This document shows positions 7,058-12,979 of a stretch of DNA of 12,979 nt, piece after piece. Position numbers and translations under genes: made by a program. This stretch comes from an uncultured Eubacteriales bacterium. Its GTDB lineage: Bacteria > Bacillota > Clostridia > Oscillospirales > Oscillospiraceae. Location of the stretch: positions 1 through 12,979 of the forward strand of contig URCY01000052.1 of NCBI GenBank assembly GCA_900546415.1, given 5' to 3'. Positions within the stretch are counted from its first letter, which is position 1. Every line of letters starts with the position of its first letter. The notes beneath the pieces are model-generated. The model searched no databases and had not been told where the DNA came from. It saw only the letters and a program-made list of their open reading frames with translations.

Positions 7058-7082
7058 GCGCATTCAGGCAAGGAGGTGCAGC

Positions 7083-8831
7083 ATGTCCCTGATCCGGAAG
7101 GTTTTCCGCCGCATTCAAGACGGAACGCTTCGCAGCACCGTCCTCGAAACGCGCTGGATCTACCGGCACACGCGCGCCTATTGGAGGGCCGTCGTGCTCT
7201 ACACCGTGCTCGGCCTCTGCGCCACCGGCCTGAGCATGGGCATCGCGCTCGTGTCCAAATCGCTGACAAACGCGATCATCGGCCGCCACGGCCACGCCGT
7301 GCTCCGGCTGGGAATCTGCGTCGTCACGCTCGGGCTGGTGAACATCCTGCTCTCGGCCTTCATCGGCCGCTTCTCCGCAAAGATCAACTATCGCATCTCC
7401 AACGAGCTGCGCGCCGAGGTATTCGGCGTGTTCCTGAACACCGAATGGCAATCGCTTCAGGAATACCGCTCCGGCGACCTGCTCTCGCGCATCAATACCG
7501 ACGTCACGACCGTCGCCGCAAGCGTGCTCGGCTGGATTCCCTCGCTGATCCTCAAGCTTGCGCAGTTCGTCGCCTCGCTCGTCATCATCCTCTGCTACGA
7601 CCCGACCATGGCGCTGCTCGCGCTCGTCACCGCGCCGCTGACGCTGCTGGTCGCCAAGCCCTTCATGGGGAAAATGCGGCACTACAGCCGCGAGATGCGC
7701 GACGTCAACAGCCAGATGATCTCCTTCCACGAGGAGGCGCTGCAAAACGCGCAAAGCATCAAGGCCTTCAACCTCGTCGGCACCTTTCTCGAGCGGCTGC
7801 ACCGGGTGCAGGAGCTGTATTATAACACCTCGATGGATTTCAACCGCTTCACCGTGCTCAATTCGTCGCTGCTCTCGGCCTGCGGCCTGATCGTCAGCTA
7901 CCTCTGCCTCGGCTGGGGCGCTTACCGACTCTATCTCGGCGCGATCGACTACGGCACGATGGTGCTGTTCATGCAGCTGGCGGGCTATCTCTCCGCCGCG
8001 CTCACGGCGCTCATCAAGCTCGCCCCCTCCGCGATCGAGTGCACGGTCGCCGCGCAGCGCATCATGACGATCTTCGAGCTTCCGCGCGAGCGTGACGCGG
8101 ACGGCGCGGACGTTCAGGCGATGCTGACCTCCGGCGAGCCGGTCTCCGTGCAGCTCGAGGGGCTTGCCTTCGGCTATCACAACCGCTCCGCAACGCTGTA
8201 TGACGTCAGTCTGACCGTCCCGGCCTACAGCATGGTCGCCATCGTCGGCGCGTCCGGCGCGGGAAAGACCACGCTGTTCCGCCTGATGCTCGGTCTGCTG
8301 CGGCCAAGCGGCGGCAGTGCCTCCGTCGCGACGCAGGCGCAGACGCTGCCCCTCTCCCCCTCCACGCGCCGCCTGTTCTCCTATGTTCCGCAGGACAACG
8401 TCATCTTCTCCGGCACGGTCGCCGAAACGCTCCGTCTGGTCAAGCCCGACGCGACGGACGAGCAGCTCTGGGGCGCTCTGCGCACCGCCTGCGCCGAGGA
8501 CTTTGTCCGCGCGCTCCCGCAGGGGCTGGAGACCCGGCTGCGCGAACGCGGCGGCTCGCTCTCCGAGGGGCAGAATCAGCGCCTCTCGATCGCGCGCGCG
8601 ATCCTCGCCGACGCGCCCATTCTCCTGCTCGACGAGGTCACCTCCGCCCTCGATCTGGACACCGAGCGGCAGGTGCTGCGCAACATCTCCGCCCTGCATC
8701 AGAAAACCTGCATTCTCTCCACGCACCGCCCCAGCGTTCTGGCGCTCTGCGACCGCGTTTACCGCATTCGCGGCGGCCGTCTTGAGCCGCTGCCGCCCGC
8801 CGAGCTGGCGCGGATGTGCGCGGGCGTGTGA
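7083..8831 (+). CDS. MsbA-type ABC exporter (TMD-NBD fusion)
   Basis: A 582-aa half-transporter expected to work as a homodimer, pumping a lipid, peptide or glycolipid outward. The N-terminal part (about 30-325) has about six membrane helices and the intracellular-loop motif SGDLLSRINTDV (130-141). The ATPase domain has Walker A GASGAGKT (389-396), Q-loop Gln437 (YVPQDN), signature LSEGQ (493-497; the usual second-glycine pair LSGGQ is changed to E-G), Walker B ILLLDE with catalytic Glu518, and H-loop His548. All ATPase residues are present, so it should be active. The start is fixed by a full AAGGAGGTG site at 7070-7078. It is the last gene of the unit, 25 bases after the second kinase. The substrate cannot be told from sequence; operon context suggests a cell-surface product. 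Confidence 0.93.
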   Translation: MSLIRKVFRRIQDGTLRSTVLETRWIYRHTRAYWRAVVLYTVLGLCATGLSMGIALVSKSLTNAIIGRHGHAVLRLGICVVTLGLVNILLSAFIGRFSAKINYRISNELRAEVFGVFLNTEWQSLQEYRSGDLLSRINTDVTTVAASVLGWIPSLILKLAQFVASLVIILCYDPTMALLALVTAPLTLLVAKPFMGKMRHYSREMRDVNSQMISFHEEALQNAQSIKAFNLVGTFLERLHRVQELYYNTSMDFNRFTVLNSSLLSACGLIVSYLCLGWGAYRLYLGAIDYGTMVLFMQLAGYLSAALTALIKLAPSAIECTVAAQRIMTIFELPRERDADGADVQAMLTSGEPVSVQLEGLAFGYHNRSATLYDVSLTVPAYSMVAIVGASGAGKTTLFRLMLGLLRPSGGSASVATQAQTLPLSPSTRRLFSYVPQDNVIFSGTVAETLRLVKPDATDEQLWGALRTACAEDFVRALPQGLETRLRERGGSLSEGQNQRLSIARAILADAPILLLDEVTSALDLDTERQVLRNISALHQKTCILSTHRPSVLALCDRVYRIRGGRLEPLPPAELARMCAGV

Positions 8832-8865
8832 CCGCGCAGCTTGCACGAATATTTTGCTGTTTTTC

Positions 8866-8874
8866 TGTTATGAT
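8866..8874 (+). promoter_or_regulatory. Candidate extended minus-10 element
   Basis: TGTTATGAT reads as a TGn extension plus TATGAT. No good minus 35 box lies 16-18 bases upstream (TTGCAC at 8841-8846 is 22 bases away). If used, it would give a structured leader of about 230 nt for the gene at 9113. Confidence 0.3.
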
Positions 8875-8910
8875 GACACCTGAATACCGCCATAGCCGTG
8901 CTGTGACGAG

Positions 8911-8954
8911 CAATGGGGCTGCTGCAAAATTCGTTTTTTGCAGCAGCCCCATTG
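8911..8954. repeat. Perfect 19-bp inverted repeat, terminator-like but inverted in layout
   Basis: 8911-8929 pairs perfectly with 8936-8954, with a 6-nt loop TTCGTT. The GC-rich part (CAATGGGGCTGCTGC) is at the base and the A/T run at the tip, the reverse of an intrinsic terminator, and no T run follows the stem on either strand. It could still end the exporter operon 80 bases upstream, or be a palindromic element or a leader structure. Confidence 0.75.
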
Positions 8955-9051
8955 TCATGCAGAAAGCGCGCAGGCGCTTCTCGGCCGACCCGGAAAGATG
9001 CGCGTTGCCCCCCATGCGCGCGAAAAATTTTTCCGGTTCGACCGGCTTCCG

Positions 9052-9081
9052 TTGCATTCGTCACACGCGGTGTGCTATATC
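9052..9081 (+). promoter_or_regulatory. Probable promoter of the Pr6Pr-like gene, with internal palindrome
   Basis: TTGCAT (9052-9057), 18-base spacer and TATATC (9076-9081), preceded directly by TGC as an extended minus 10. The spacer contains the inverted repeat CACAC-GCG-GTGTG (9062-9074), placed where a repressor could block the polymerase. The start codon lies 32 bases downstream. Confidence 0.5.
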
Positions 9082-9112
9082 TTCTATGACCGTCAAAAAA
9101 GGGGGATTCTCG

Positions 9113-9766
9113 ATGAAAAACCGCACCGCACAGCTCATTTTTCAGTCGGCCTACTGCGCCGTCGGGCTGATCGGCTTTGTCGCCGGGTTCGGGCTGTTCG
9201 ACGACTTTCGCAACGCCAACGCCGACTGCTTTCTCTATTTCACGCACATCAGCAACGATCTCTGCATCGTCGTGATGTTCGCCGAGCTGATCCAGACCGC
9301 GCGGCGCTCCGGCGATTCCTATGTCACGACACTGCCGCGCCTGAAATTCGTCTCGCTGCTCGGGATCATCCTGACGTTTCTGGTCTTCCAGCTCTTCCTT
9401 GCGAATTACCCCACACGCGAGCCGCAGCTTAACTGGCGCGTCGGGAGCGTCTGCTTCCACCTCATTCTGCCGCTGATGTATGTTGCGGATTGGTTCTTGT
9501 TCTGTCAGCACGGCCGTCTGCGCTGGTTCGACCCGCTCTGCGCCCTTGCGCTGCCGCTGGCCTACACCGCCTTCATCTATATCCGCGCGGCGATTTTGCA
9601 CTTTGACCCCGGCGTCGCCTGTCTGTATCCCTATTTCTTCTTCAGCCCGGAGGCCGTCGGCCGCTTCGGCGTTCTGCTCTGGGCGCTTCTGATCTGCGGC
9701 GGCTTTCTCTTCCTCGGCTACCTGCTGCTTCTTTTTGACCGCCTGCTCGGCCGCAGGGCAGAATAA
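9113..9766 (+). CDS. Pr6Pr-like six-helix membrane protein
   Basis: A 217-aa integral membrane protein with about six hydrophobic helices (near 10-27, 42-58, 78-96, 110-130, 140-160 and 180-206). Motifs resemble the Pr6Pr membrane family: FTHISNDLCIVV after helix 1, LILPLMYVADW in the middle, DPLCALALPLAYTAFIYIR, and an aromatic YPYFFF before the last helix. The biochemical role of this family in bacteria is not known to me. The ATG at 9113 is preceded by GGGGG at 9101-9105; an in-frame ATG nine codons upstream has no better site. It has its own promoter and ends at a strong hairpin (9771-9803), so it is transcribed alone and converges on the LysR gene. Confidence 0.75.
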   Translation: MKNRTAQLIFQSAYCAVGLIGFVAGFGLFDDFRNANADCFLYFTHISNDLCIVVMFAELIQTARRSGDSYVTTLPRLKFVSLLGIILTFLVFQLFLANYPTREPQLNWRVGSVCFHLILPLMYVADWFLFCQHGRLRWFDPLCALALPLAYTAFIYIRAAILHFDPGVACLYPYFFFSPEAVGRFGVLLWALLICGGFLFLGYLLLLFDRLLGRRAE

Positions 9767-9770
9767 CTAT

Positions 9771-9803
9771 ATTGTGCCGCAGAGAATTCTGCGGCACAAT
9801 TTT
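9771..9803. terminator. Shared terminator between convergent genes
   Basis: A perfect 13-bp stem ATTGTGCCGCAGA (9771-9783) with its complement (9788-9800) around loop GAAT, followed on the plus strand by TTTT. It sits 4 bases after the Pr6Pr-like stop and 10 bases after the LysR stop on the other strand, where the stem is followed by a weaker AT-rich stretch. It probably ends both transcripts. Confidence 0.85.
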
Positions 9804-9810
9804 GCATCTT

Positions 9811-10740
9811 TTATGCGTCGAAATGGTACGAATGCCCGCGGTCATAGGACATGCGGTTGCTCTCGGTGATGAAATCCATGAAACGCTCGGCGGCAGGCGT
9901 CGGCGAGACGGCGCGCAGGGTACACATGCTGACGGCGCGCGCCGGAACCTCGAAATCCGTGCGCAGCGGCACGATCACGCCCCGGCTCAGGCCGGATTGC
10001 GAGAATTCCTCGGTCACGCAGGCCACGCCCAGCCCGATCCGCGCCAGCGAGATCAGCAGATTGTGCGACCCAAGCTCGATCTCCGGCCGGATGGTCAGCC
10101 CGTGGCTGCGGAAATAATCCTCCAGATGCGCACGGGAGCTGGCCTGCTGCTCCAGCAGGATCAGCGGCAGCGCGGCGACCTCCTCCATCGTGAAGCAGTG
10201 CTTCGGGTCGGGAAAATAATCCGGCGCGGAGACGAACATCGTGTGCGTCACGATGCAGCGGCGGCAGGAATAGGCCGTGCTGTTCTTCGGCTCGGTCGCA
10301 AAGGCGATGTCCACCGCGCCGGTGTTCAGATATTCGAGCACGAGGCGGCTCGTGCCGTTGCGGATGCGGATGCGGATTCCGGGATGCGCCTTGTGAAAGG
10401 CCTCGAGCCGCGAGAGCAGATAGGTTTTCGTCACCGTGTCGCTCGCCCCGATGACCAGCTCGCCGGTTTGCAGGCTGCGCGCCTGCGCGATCTTCTCCTC
10501 GCCGCTCTCGAGCAGCCCCAGCGCGTGCGTGACGTATTCGGCCAGCATCCGCCCCTCGCCGGTCAGCTTCACGCCCTTCGTGCTGCGCGAGAACAGCCGC
10601 ACCTGCAATTGATCCTCGAGCTGGCGGATGGCCTGACTCACGGCCGACTGCGAAATATAGAGATTCTGCGCCGCAAGCGAGATGTTTTCGGTCTTCGCGA
10701 CCTCCTGAAAGGTTCGGTAAAGCTCCAGCTTGACGCTCAT
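9811..10740 (-). CDS. LysR family transcriptional regulator
   Basis: A 309-aa DNA-binding regulator. The winged helix-turn-helix lies at about residues 5-64 (LYRTFQEVAKTENISLAAQNL, then YISQSAVSQAIRQLEDQLQVRLF, with the family marker FSRSTKGVKLT). The inducer-binding domain runs from about 92 (GELVIGASDTVTKTYLL) to the end. Length and order are normal for the family. The start MSVKLELYRTF has AAGGAGG at 10746-10752. It is divergent from hpt with 129 bases between, containing a perfect palindrome at 10766-10780, so it may regulate itself and hpt. The effector is unknown. Confidence 0.95.
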   Translation of the reverse strand: MSVKLELYRTFQEVAKTENISLAAQNLYISQSAVSQAIRQLEDQLQVRLFSRSTKGVKLTGEGRMLAEYVTHALGLLESGEEKIAQARSLQTGELVIGASDTVTKTYLLSRLEAFHKAHPGIRIRIRNGTSRLVLEYLNTGAVDIAFATEPKNSTAYSCRRCIVTHTMFVSAPDYFPDPKHCFTMEEVAALPLILLEQQASSRAHLEDYFRSHGLTIRPEIELGSHNLLISLARIGLGVACVTEEFSQSGLSRGVIVPLRTDFEVPARAVSMCTLRAVSPTPAAERFMDFITESNRMSYDRGHSYHFDA

Positions 10741-10765
10741 AGGCTCCTCCTTTTGATATAAGCGG

Positions 10766-10780
10766 TGTTAATGATTAACA
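10766..10780. promoter_or_regulatory. Palindromic operator between lysR and hpt
   Basis: TGTTAATGATTAACA is a perfect 7-1-7 palindrome and includes the T-N11-A form expected for LysR boxes. It lies 26 bases upstream of the LysR start, where LysR transcription would begin if GATAAT (10791-10786 on the minus strand) is its minus 10, and about 15 bases upstream of the hpt minus 35 box. Binding by the adjacent LysR protein is inferred. Confidence 0.55.
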
Positions 10781-10794
10781 TTAGAATTATCTTC

Positions 10795-10823
10795 TTTACT
10801 TATGCCGATAAATGTATTATACT
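10795..10823 (+). promoter_or_regulatory. Probable promoter of hpt
   Basis: TTTACT (10795-10800), 17-base spacer, TATACT (10818-10823; five of six). Transcription would start near 10830, leaving a 40-nt leader before the hpt ATG. Confidence 0.6.
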
Positions 10824-10869
10824 GTGCAGGCTTGCGAAAGTCAACACTACAAATACGGAGGGCTTCAAC

Positions 10870-11421
10870 ATGCTGATACGAGATCCGAGCCAAGATATTG
10901 CGCGCGTGCTTTTTTCCGAGGACGCCATCGCCGACCGCGTGCGGGAGCTTGCCGACGAGCTGACGGAGCGCTTCCGCGGCGAACGGCCGGTGCTGGTCTG
11001 CGTGCTCAAGGGCGCGGCGTTTTTCTTCGTCGACCTCTGCCGCCGGATGGACTGCCCGCTGGACATGGACTTCATCTCCGTCTCGAGCTACGGCAAGGCG
11101 GCCGCGTCGAGCGGCGTCGTGCGGCTGCTGCGCGATCTGGATCACGACATTGCCGGGCGGCACGTCGTCATTGTGGAGGACATTGTCGATTCCGGCCTGA
11201 CCATGGCCTACCTCAAGCAGCTCCTCGGCGCGCGGAAGCCCGCCTCGGTCAGCAGCGTGTCCTTTCTGCAAAAGGAGGGCGCGCAGCAGCCCGTTGACTA
11301 CTGCGGCTTCTCCGTGCAGGACGAATTCCTCGTCGGCTACGGGCTGGACTACGCGGAGCACTACCGCAATCTCCCCTATATCGGGGTTTTGAAAACCGAA
11401 TGCTATGGAACCTCTGAATAA
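10870..11421 (+). CDS. hpt: Hypoxanthine phosphoribosyltransferase, C-terminus altered by a MITE
   Basis: A 183-aa purine-salvage enzyme that joins hypoxanthine (and usually guanine) to PRPP, giving IMP or GMP in the cytosol. Visible motifs: LKGA (46-49), flexible loop SSYGKAAASSG (72-82), PRPP-binding VVIVEDIVDSGLT (99-111) with the acidic pair Glu103-Asp104 and Asp107, and DEFLVGYGLDY (151-161) for metal and base. The start follows GGAGGG at 10857-10862. The last codons are not original: a MITE begins at 11407, so GTSE and the TAA stop are read from the element. Removing the element and one CTAT duplication gives TGC TGA, that is an ending ...ECYC instead of ...ECYGTSE. All catalytic motifs are intact, so activity should remain. 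Confidence 0.95.
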   Translation: MLIRDPSQDIARVLFSEDAIADRVRELADELTERFRGERPVLVCVLKGAAFFFVDLCRRMDCPLDMDFISVSSYGKAAASSGVVRLLRDLDHDIAGRHVVIVEDIVDSGLTMAYLKQLLGARKPASVSSVSFLQKEGAQQPVDYCGFSVQDEFLVGYGLDYAEHYRNLPYIGVLKTECYGTSE

Positions 11422-11565
11422 ATCGGCTGCGGCGCTCAGCGGGTCTTTTGCCCCAACTTATTGGTTTGAAAATCTTGAAATACACAAAGTATTCCTGCGA
11501 TTTCCAAACCTCAATTTGGAATAAAATCCCTAGCTGACCGCTCTTGCGATTTAATCAGAGGTTCC
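11407..11565. mobile_element. MITE-like element, 159 bp, with TIRs and 4-bp TSD
   Basis: Terminal inverted repeats of 19 bp (left GGAACCTCTGAATAAATCG, right end identical in complement at 18 of 19 positions) bound a non-coding body. The flanks are CTAT at 11403-11406 and CTAT at 11566-11569, a target-site duplication. Internally, GGTTTGAAAATC near 11463 and GATTTCCAAACC near 11499 are nearly complementary, so the element can fold on itself. No transposase is encoded; it must be moved by an enzyme elsewhere in the genome. A second copy starts at 12928. Confidence 0.88.
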
Positions 11566-11597
11566 CTATTGCTGAATATCAGAAAGGACGTTGCATC

Positions 11598-12785
11598 ATG
11601 AGAAACACAGGTACCGTATCGAGAGGAATCCGCTGCCCCATCATCCGTCAGGGCGACCCGCTGGCCGAACAGGTTGCAAGCAGTGTGCTGGCTGCGTGCG
11701 AATCCGACGGCTTTTCCCTGCGCGACCGCGACGTCGTCGCCGTGACGGAGTCCGTCGTGGCGCGCGCGCAGGGCAACTACGCCTCCGTGCAGGATATTTC
11801 CGCCGACGTAAAGGCCAAGCTCGGCAGCGAGACGATCGGCGTGATCTTCCCCATTCTCTCGCGAAACCGCTTCGCCATCTGCCTGCGCGGCATTGCCGGC
11901 GCGGCCAAAAAAATCGTTCTGATGCTCAAATACCCGGCCGACGAGGTCGGCAACGAGCTGGTCAGCGAGGACATGATCGACCGCGCGGGTGTGAATCCCT
12001 ACCGCGACACGCTCACGCTGGCGCGCTACCGCGCCCTGTTCGGCGCGCCGAAGCACGAGTTCACCGGCGTGGACTATGTGCAGTATTACGGCGACCTGAT
12101 CCGCGAGAGCGGCGCGGAGGTCGAGATCCTCTTCTCCAACCGCCCCACGACGATCCTGCAATACACCGACCATGTGCTCTGCTGCGACATCCACACGCGC
12201 GAGAGAACCAAGCGCCTTCTGAAGGAGGCCGGCGCGTCCTGCGTCTATGGCCTCGACGAGATCCTGAACGCGCCCGTGAACGGCAGCGGCTATAACGAGC
12301 GCTATGGCCTGCTCGGCTCGAACAAGGCCGCCGAGGACACCGTGAAGCTCTTCCCGCGCGACGCGCAGGACTTCGTGCTCGACGTGCAGCGCCGTCTGCT
12401 CAAGGCCACCGGCAAGCATGTGGAGGTCATGATCTACGGCGACGGCGCGTTCAAGGACCCCAAGGGCCGCATCTGGGAGCTGGCCGACCCGGTCGTCTCG
12501 CCGAACTACACCGACGGCCTCGTCGGCACGCCGAACGAGCTGAAGCTGAAATATCTGGCCGACGAGACGTTCAAGGAGCTGTCCGGCGAGGCGCTGCGCG
12601 ACGCCATCTCCGCGCGCATCCGCGAAAAGCACGGCAGTCTGGTCGGCAACATGGCCGCGCAGGGCACGACGCCGCGCCGCTTGACCGACCTGATCGGCTC
12701 GCTCTGCGACCTGACCAGCGGCTCCGGCGACAAGGGCACGCCGATCGTCCTTGTGCAGGGCTACTTTGATAACTACACCGACTGA
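11598..12785 (+). CDS. CofE-like protein (coenzyme F420-0:L-glutamate ligase family)
   Basis: A 395-aa protein related to CofE, which in methanogens and actinobacteria adds glutamates to coenzyme F420. Family traits are CPIIRQGDPLAEQV (13-26), DRDVVAVTESVVARAQG (43-59), VEVMIYGDGAFKDP (276-288) and the C-terminal glycine-rich SGSGDKGTPIVLVQG (374-388). It is much longer than the roughly 250-aa archaeal CofE, with an inserted middle region. F420 is not generally made by Clostridia, so the real substrate may be another gamma-glutamyl acceptor; this is inference. The ATG at 11598 has AAAGGA at 11584-11589. Before the MITE arrived it lay 22 bases after the hpt stop and was probably co-transcribed with it. 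Confidence 0.78.
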   Translation: MRNTGTVSRGIRCPIIRQGDPLAEQVASSVLAACESDGFSLRDRDVVAVTESVVARAQGNYASVQDISADVKAKLGSETIGVIFPILSRNRFAICLRGIAGAAKKIVLMLKYPADEVGNELVSEDMIDRAGVNPYRDTLTLARYRALFGAPKHEFTGVDYVQYYGDLIRESGAEVEILFSNRPTTILQYTDHVLCCDIHTRERTKRLLKEAGASCVYGLDEILNAPVNGSGYNERYGLLGSNKAAEDTVKLFPRDAQDFVLDVQRRLLKATGKHVEVMIYGDGAFKDPKGRIWELADPVVSPNYTDGLVGTPNELKLKYLADETFKELSGEALRDAISARIREKHGSLVGNMAAQGTTPRRLTDLIGSLCDLTSGSGDKGTPIVLVQGYFDNYTD

Positions 12786-12793
12786 GCAGGCTT

Positions 12794-12920
12794 CGCGGCA
12801 TGGCCGCGCAGTGAAATTCGGCCTTCGGCCGAGTGAAATATGCTTTGCATGTGAAATGCGGGCTTGCGCCCGCGTGAAATGGCGCTTTGATAAAGCGCCG
12901 TTATGGTGTCGCTTTGCGAC
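12794..12920. repeat. Array of six small hairpins separated by GTGAAAT
   Basis: Six perfect short palindromes: CGCGGC/GCCGCG (12794-12808), TCGGCC/GGCCGA (12818-12832), ATGC/GCAT (12840-12850), GCGGGC/GCCCGC (12858-12873), GGCGCTTT/AAAGCGCC (12881-12899), GTCGC/GCGAC (12908-12920). Loops are 3-4 nt. The four joints at 12811, 12833, 12851 and 12874 are exactly GTGAAAT; the last joint is the variant GTTATGGT. Stems differ in sequence but each is perfectly self-complementary, so structure is kept while sequence is not. The array starts 8 bases after the CofE-like stop and ends 7 bases before a MITE copy. It has no U tract and is not CRISPR. Confidence 0.85.
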
Positions 12921-12927
12921 AAATTAG

Positions 12928-12979
12928 GGAACCTCTGAATAAATCGGCTGCGGCGCTCAGCGGGTCTTTTGCCCCAACT
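12928..12979. mobile_element. Second copy of the MITE, cut by the window edge
   Basis: The final 52 bases are identical to 11407-11458, the left end of the element at hpt, in the same orientation. The preceding four bases are TTAG, again with TA in the centre, consistent with a TA-centred 4-bp target. The right end is outside the window, so it may be another MITE or a longer element with a transposase. Confidence 0.85.

Noticed and set aside
7011..8846. 611-aa minus-strand open frame opposite the ABC exporter
   Set aside because: Shadow of the exporter gene caused by high GC at third positions; composition is unlike a protein.
8911..8954. Ordinary rho-independent terminator
   Set aside because: No T run follows the stem on either strand; the A/T run is at the loop end. 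Kept as an inverted repeat instead.
8816..9112. N-terminal extension of the Pr6Pr-like protein
   Set aside because: The extra 99 residues read through the exporter stop region, a hairpin and a promoter; they are not hydrophobic and lack a start signal.
11480..11527. Outward promoter inside the MITE driving the CofE-like gene
   Set aside because: TAAAAT at 11522-11527 and TTGAAA near 11466 exist, but no pair has a good match to both boxes at correct spacing.
12794..12920. Possible CRISPR array
   Set aside because: The constant unit is only 7 bases and the variable parts are 11-19-base perfect palindromes; no cas genes are present.

Overview
The window looks like a chromosomal segment of a GC-rich member of the Clostridia, most likely the Oscillospirales (gut Oscillospiraceae/Ruminococcaceae type). 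This is an inference from strong AGGAGG-type ribosome binding sites, U-tract terminators, the gene families present (stand-alone PqqD-like protein, PHP-type CpsB phosphatase, BY-kinases, a Pr6Pr membrane protein, a CofE-like protein) and the contrast between high-GC coding DNA and AT-rich intergenic DNA. High GC produces many long antisense open frames; these are shadows and were left out.

Layout: (1) 1-357 has no gene; it holds two terminators, an intergenic palindrome and a short direct repeat. (2) 358-2067, minus strand: gap (glyceraldehyde-3-phosphate dehydrogenase) with its own promoter and terminator, then a two-gene unit encoding a 55-aa membrane microprotein and a PqqD/RRE-like protein with no visible RiPP partners. 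(3) 2185-8831, plus strand: one five-gene transcription unit made of a PHP-family tyrosine phosphatase, a membrane-anchored Ig-like protein, two different fused Wzz/BY-kinase proteins with tyrosine-rich tails, and an MsbA-type ABC exporter. It resembles the control module of a capsule/exopolysaccharide locus, but no glycosyltransferase, flippase or polymerase is in view. (4) 8832-9803: a structured intergenic stretch and a six-helix Pr6Pr-like membrane protein ending in a hairpin terminator. (5) 9811-11421: a LysR regulator divergent from hpt, with a perfect 15-bp palindrome between them. (6) 11407-12979: a 159-bp MITE-like element inserted exactly at the 3' end of hpt (it supplies the present stop codon), a CofE/F420-ligase-like gene, an array of six small hairpins separated by the 7-mer GTGAAAT, and the start of a second copy of the same MITE at the window edge.

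How it fits together: the central cassette is a complete phosphotyrosine cycle (two kinases with tyrosine-rich C-termini plus the matching metal-dependent phosphatase) coupled to an exported Ig-like protein and an exporter. Its leader can fold a hairpin over the first Shine-Dalgarno. hpt and the CofE-like gene were probably adjacent (22 bp apart) before the MITE landed between them. The most unusual items are the hairpin array, the MITE that rewrites the hpt terminus, the (GY)12 tail with an exact 24-bp tandem duplication, and the phosphotyrosine/exporter cassette without polymer-synthesis genes.
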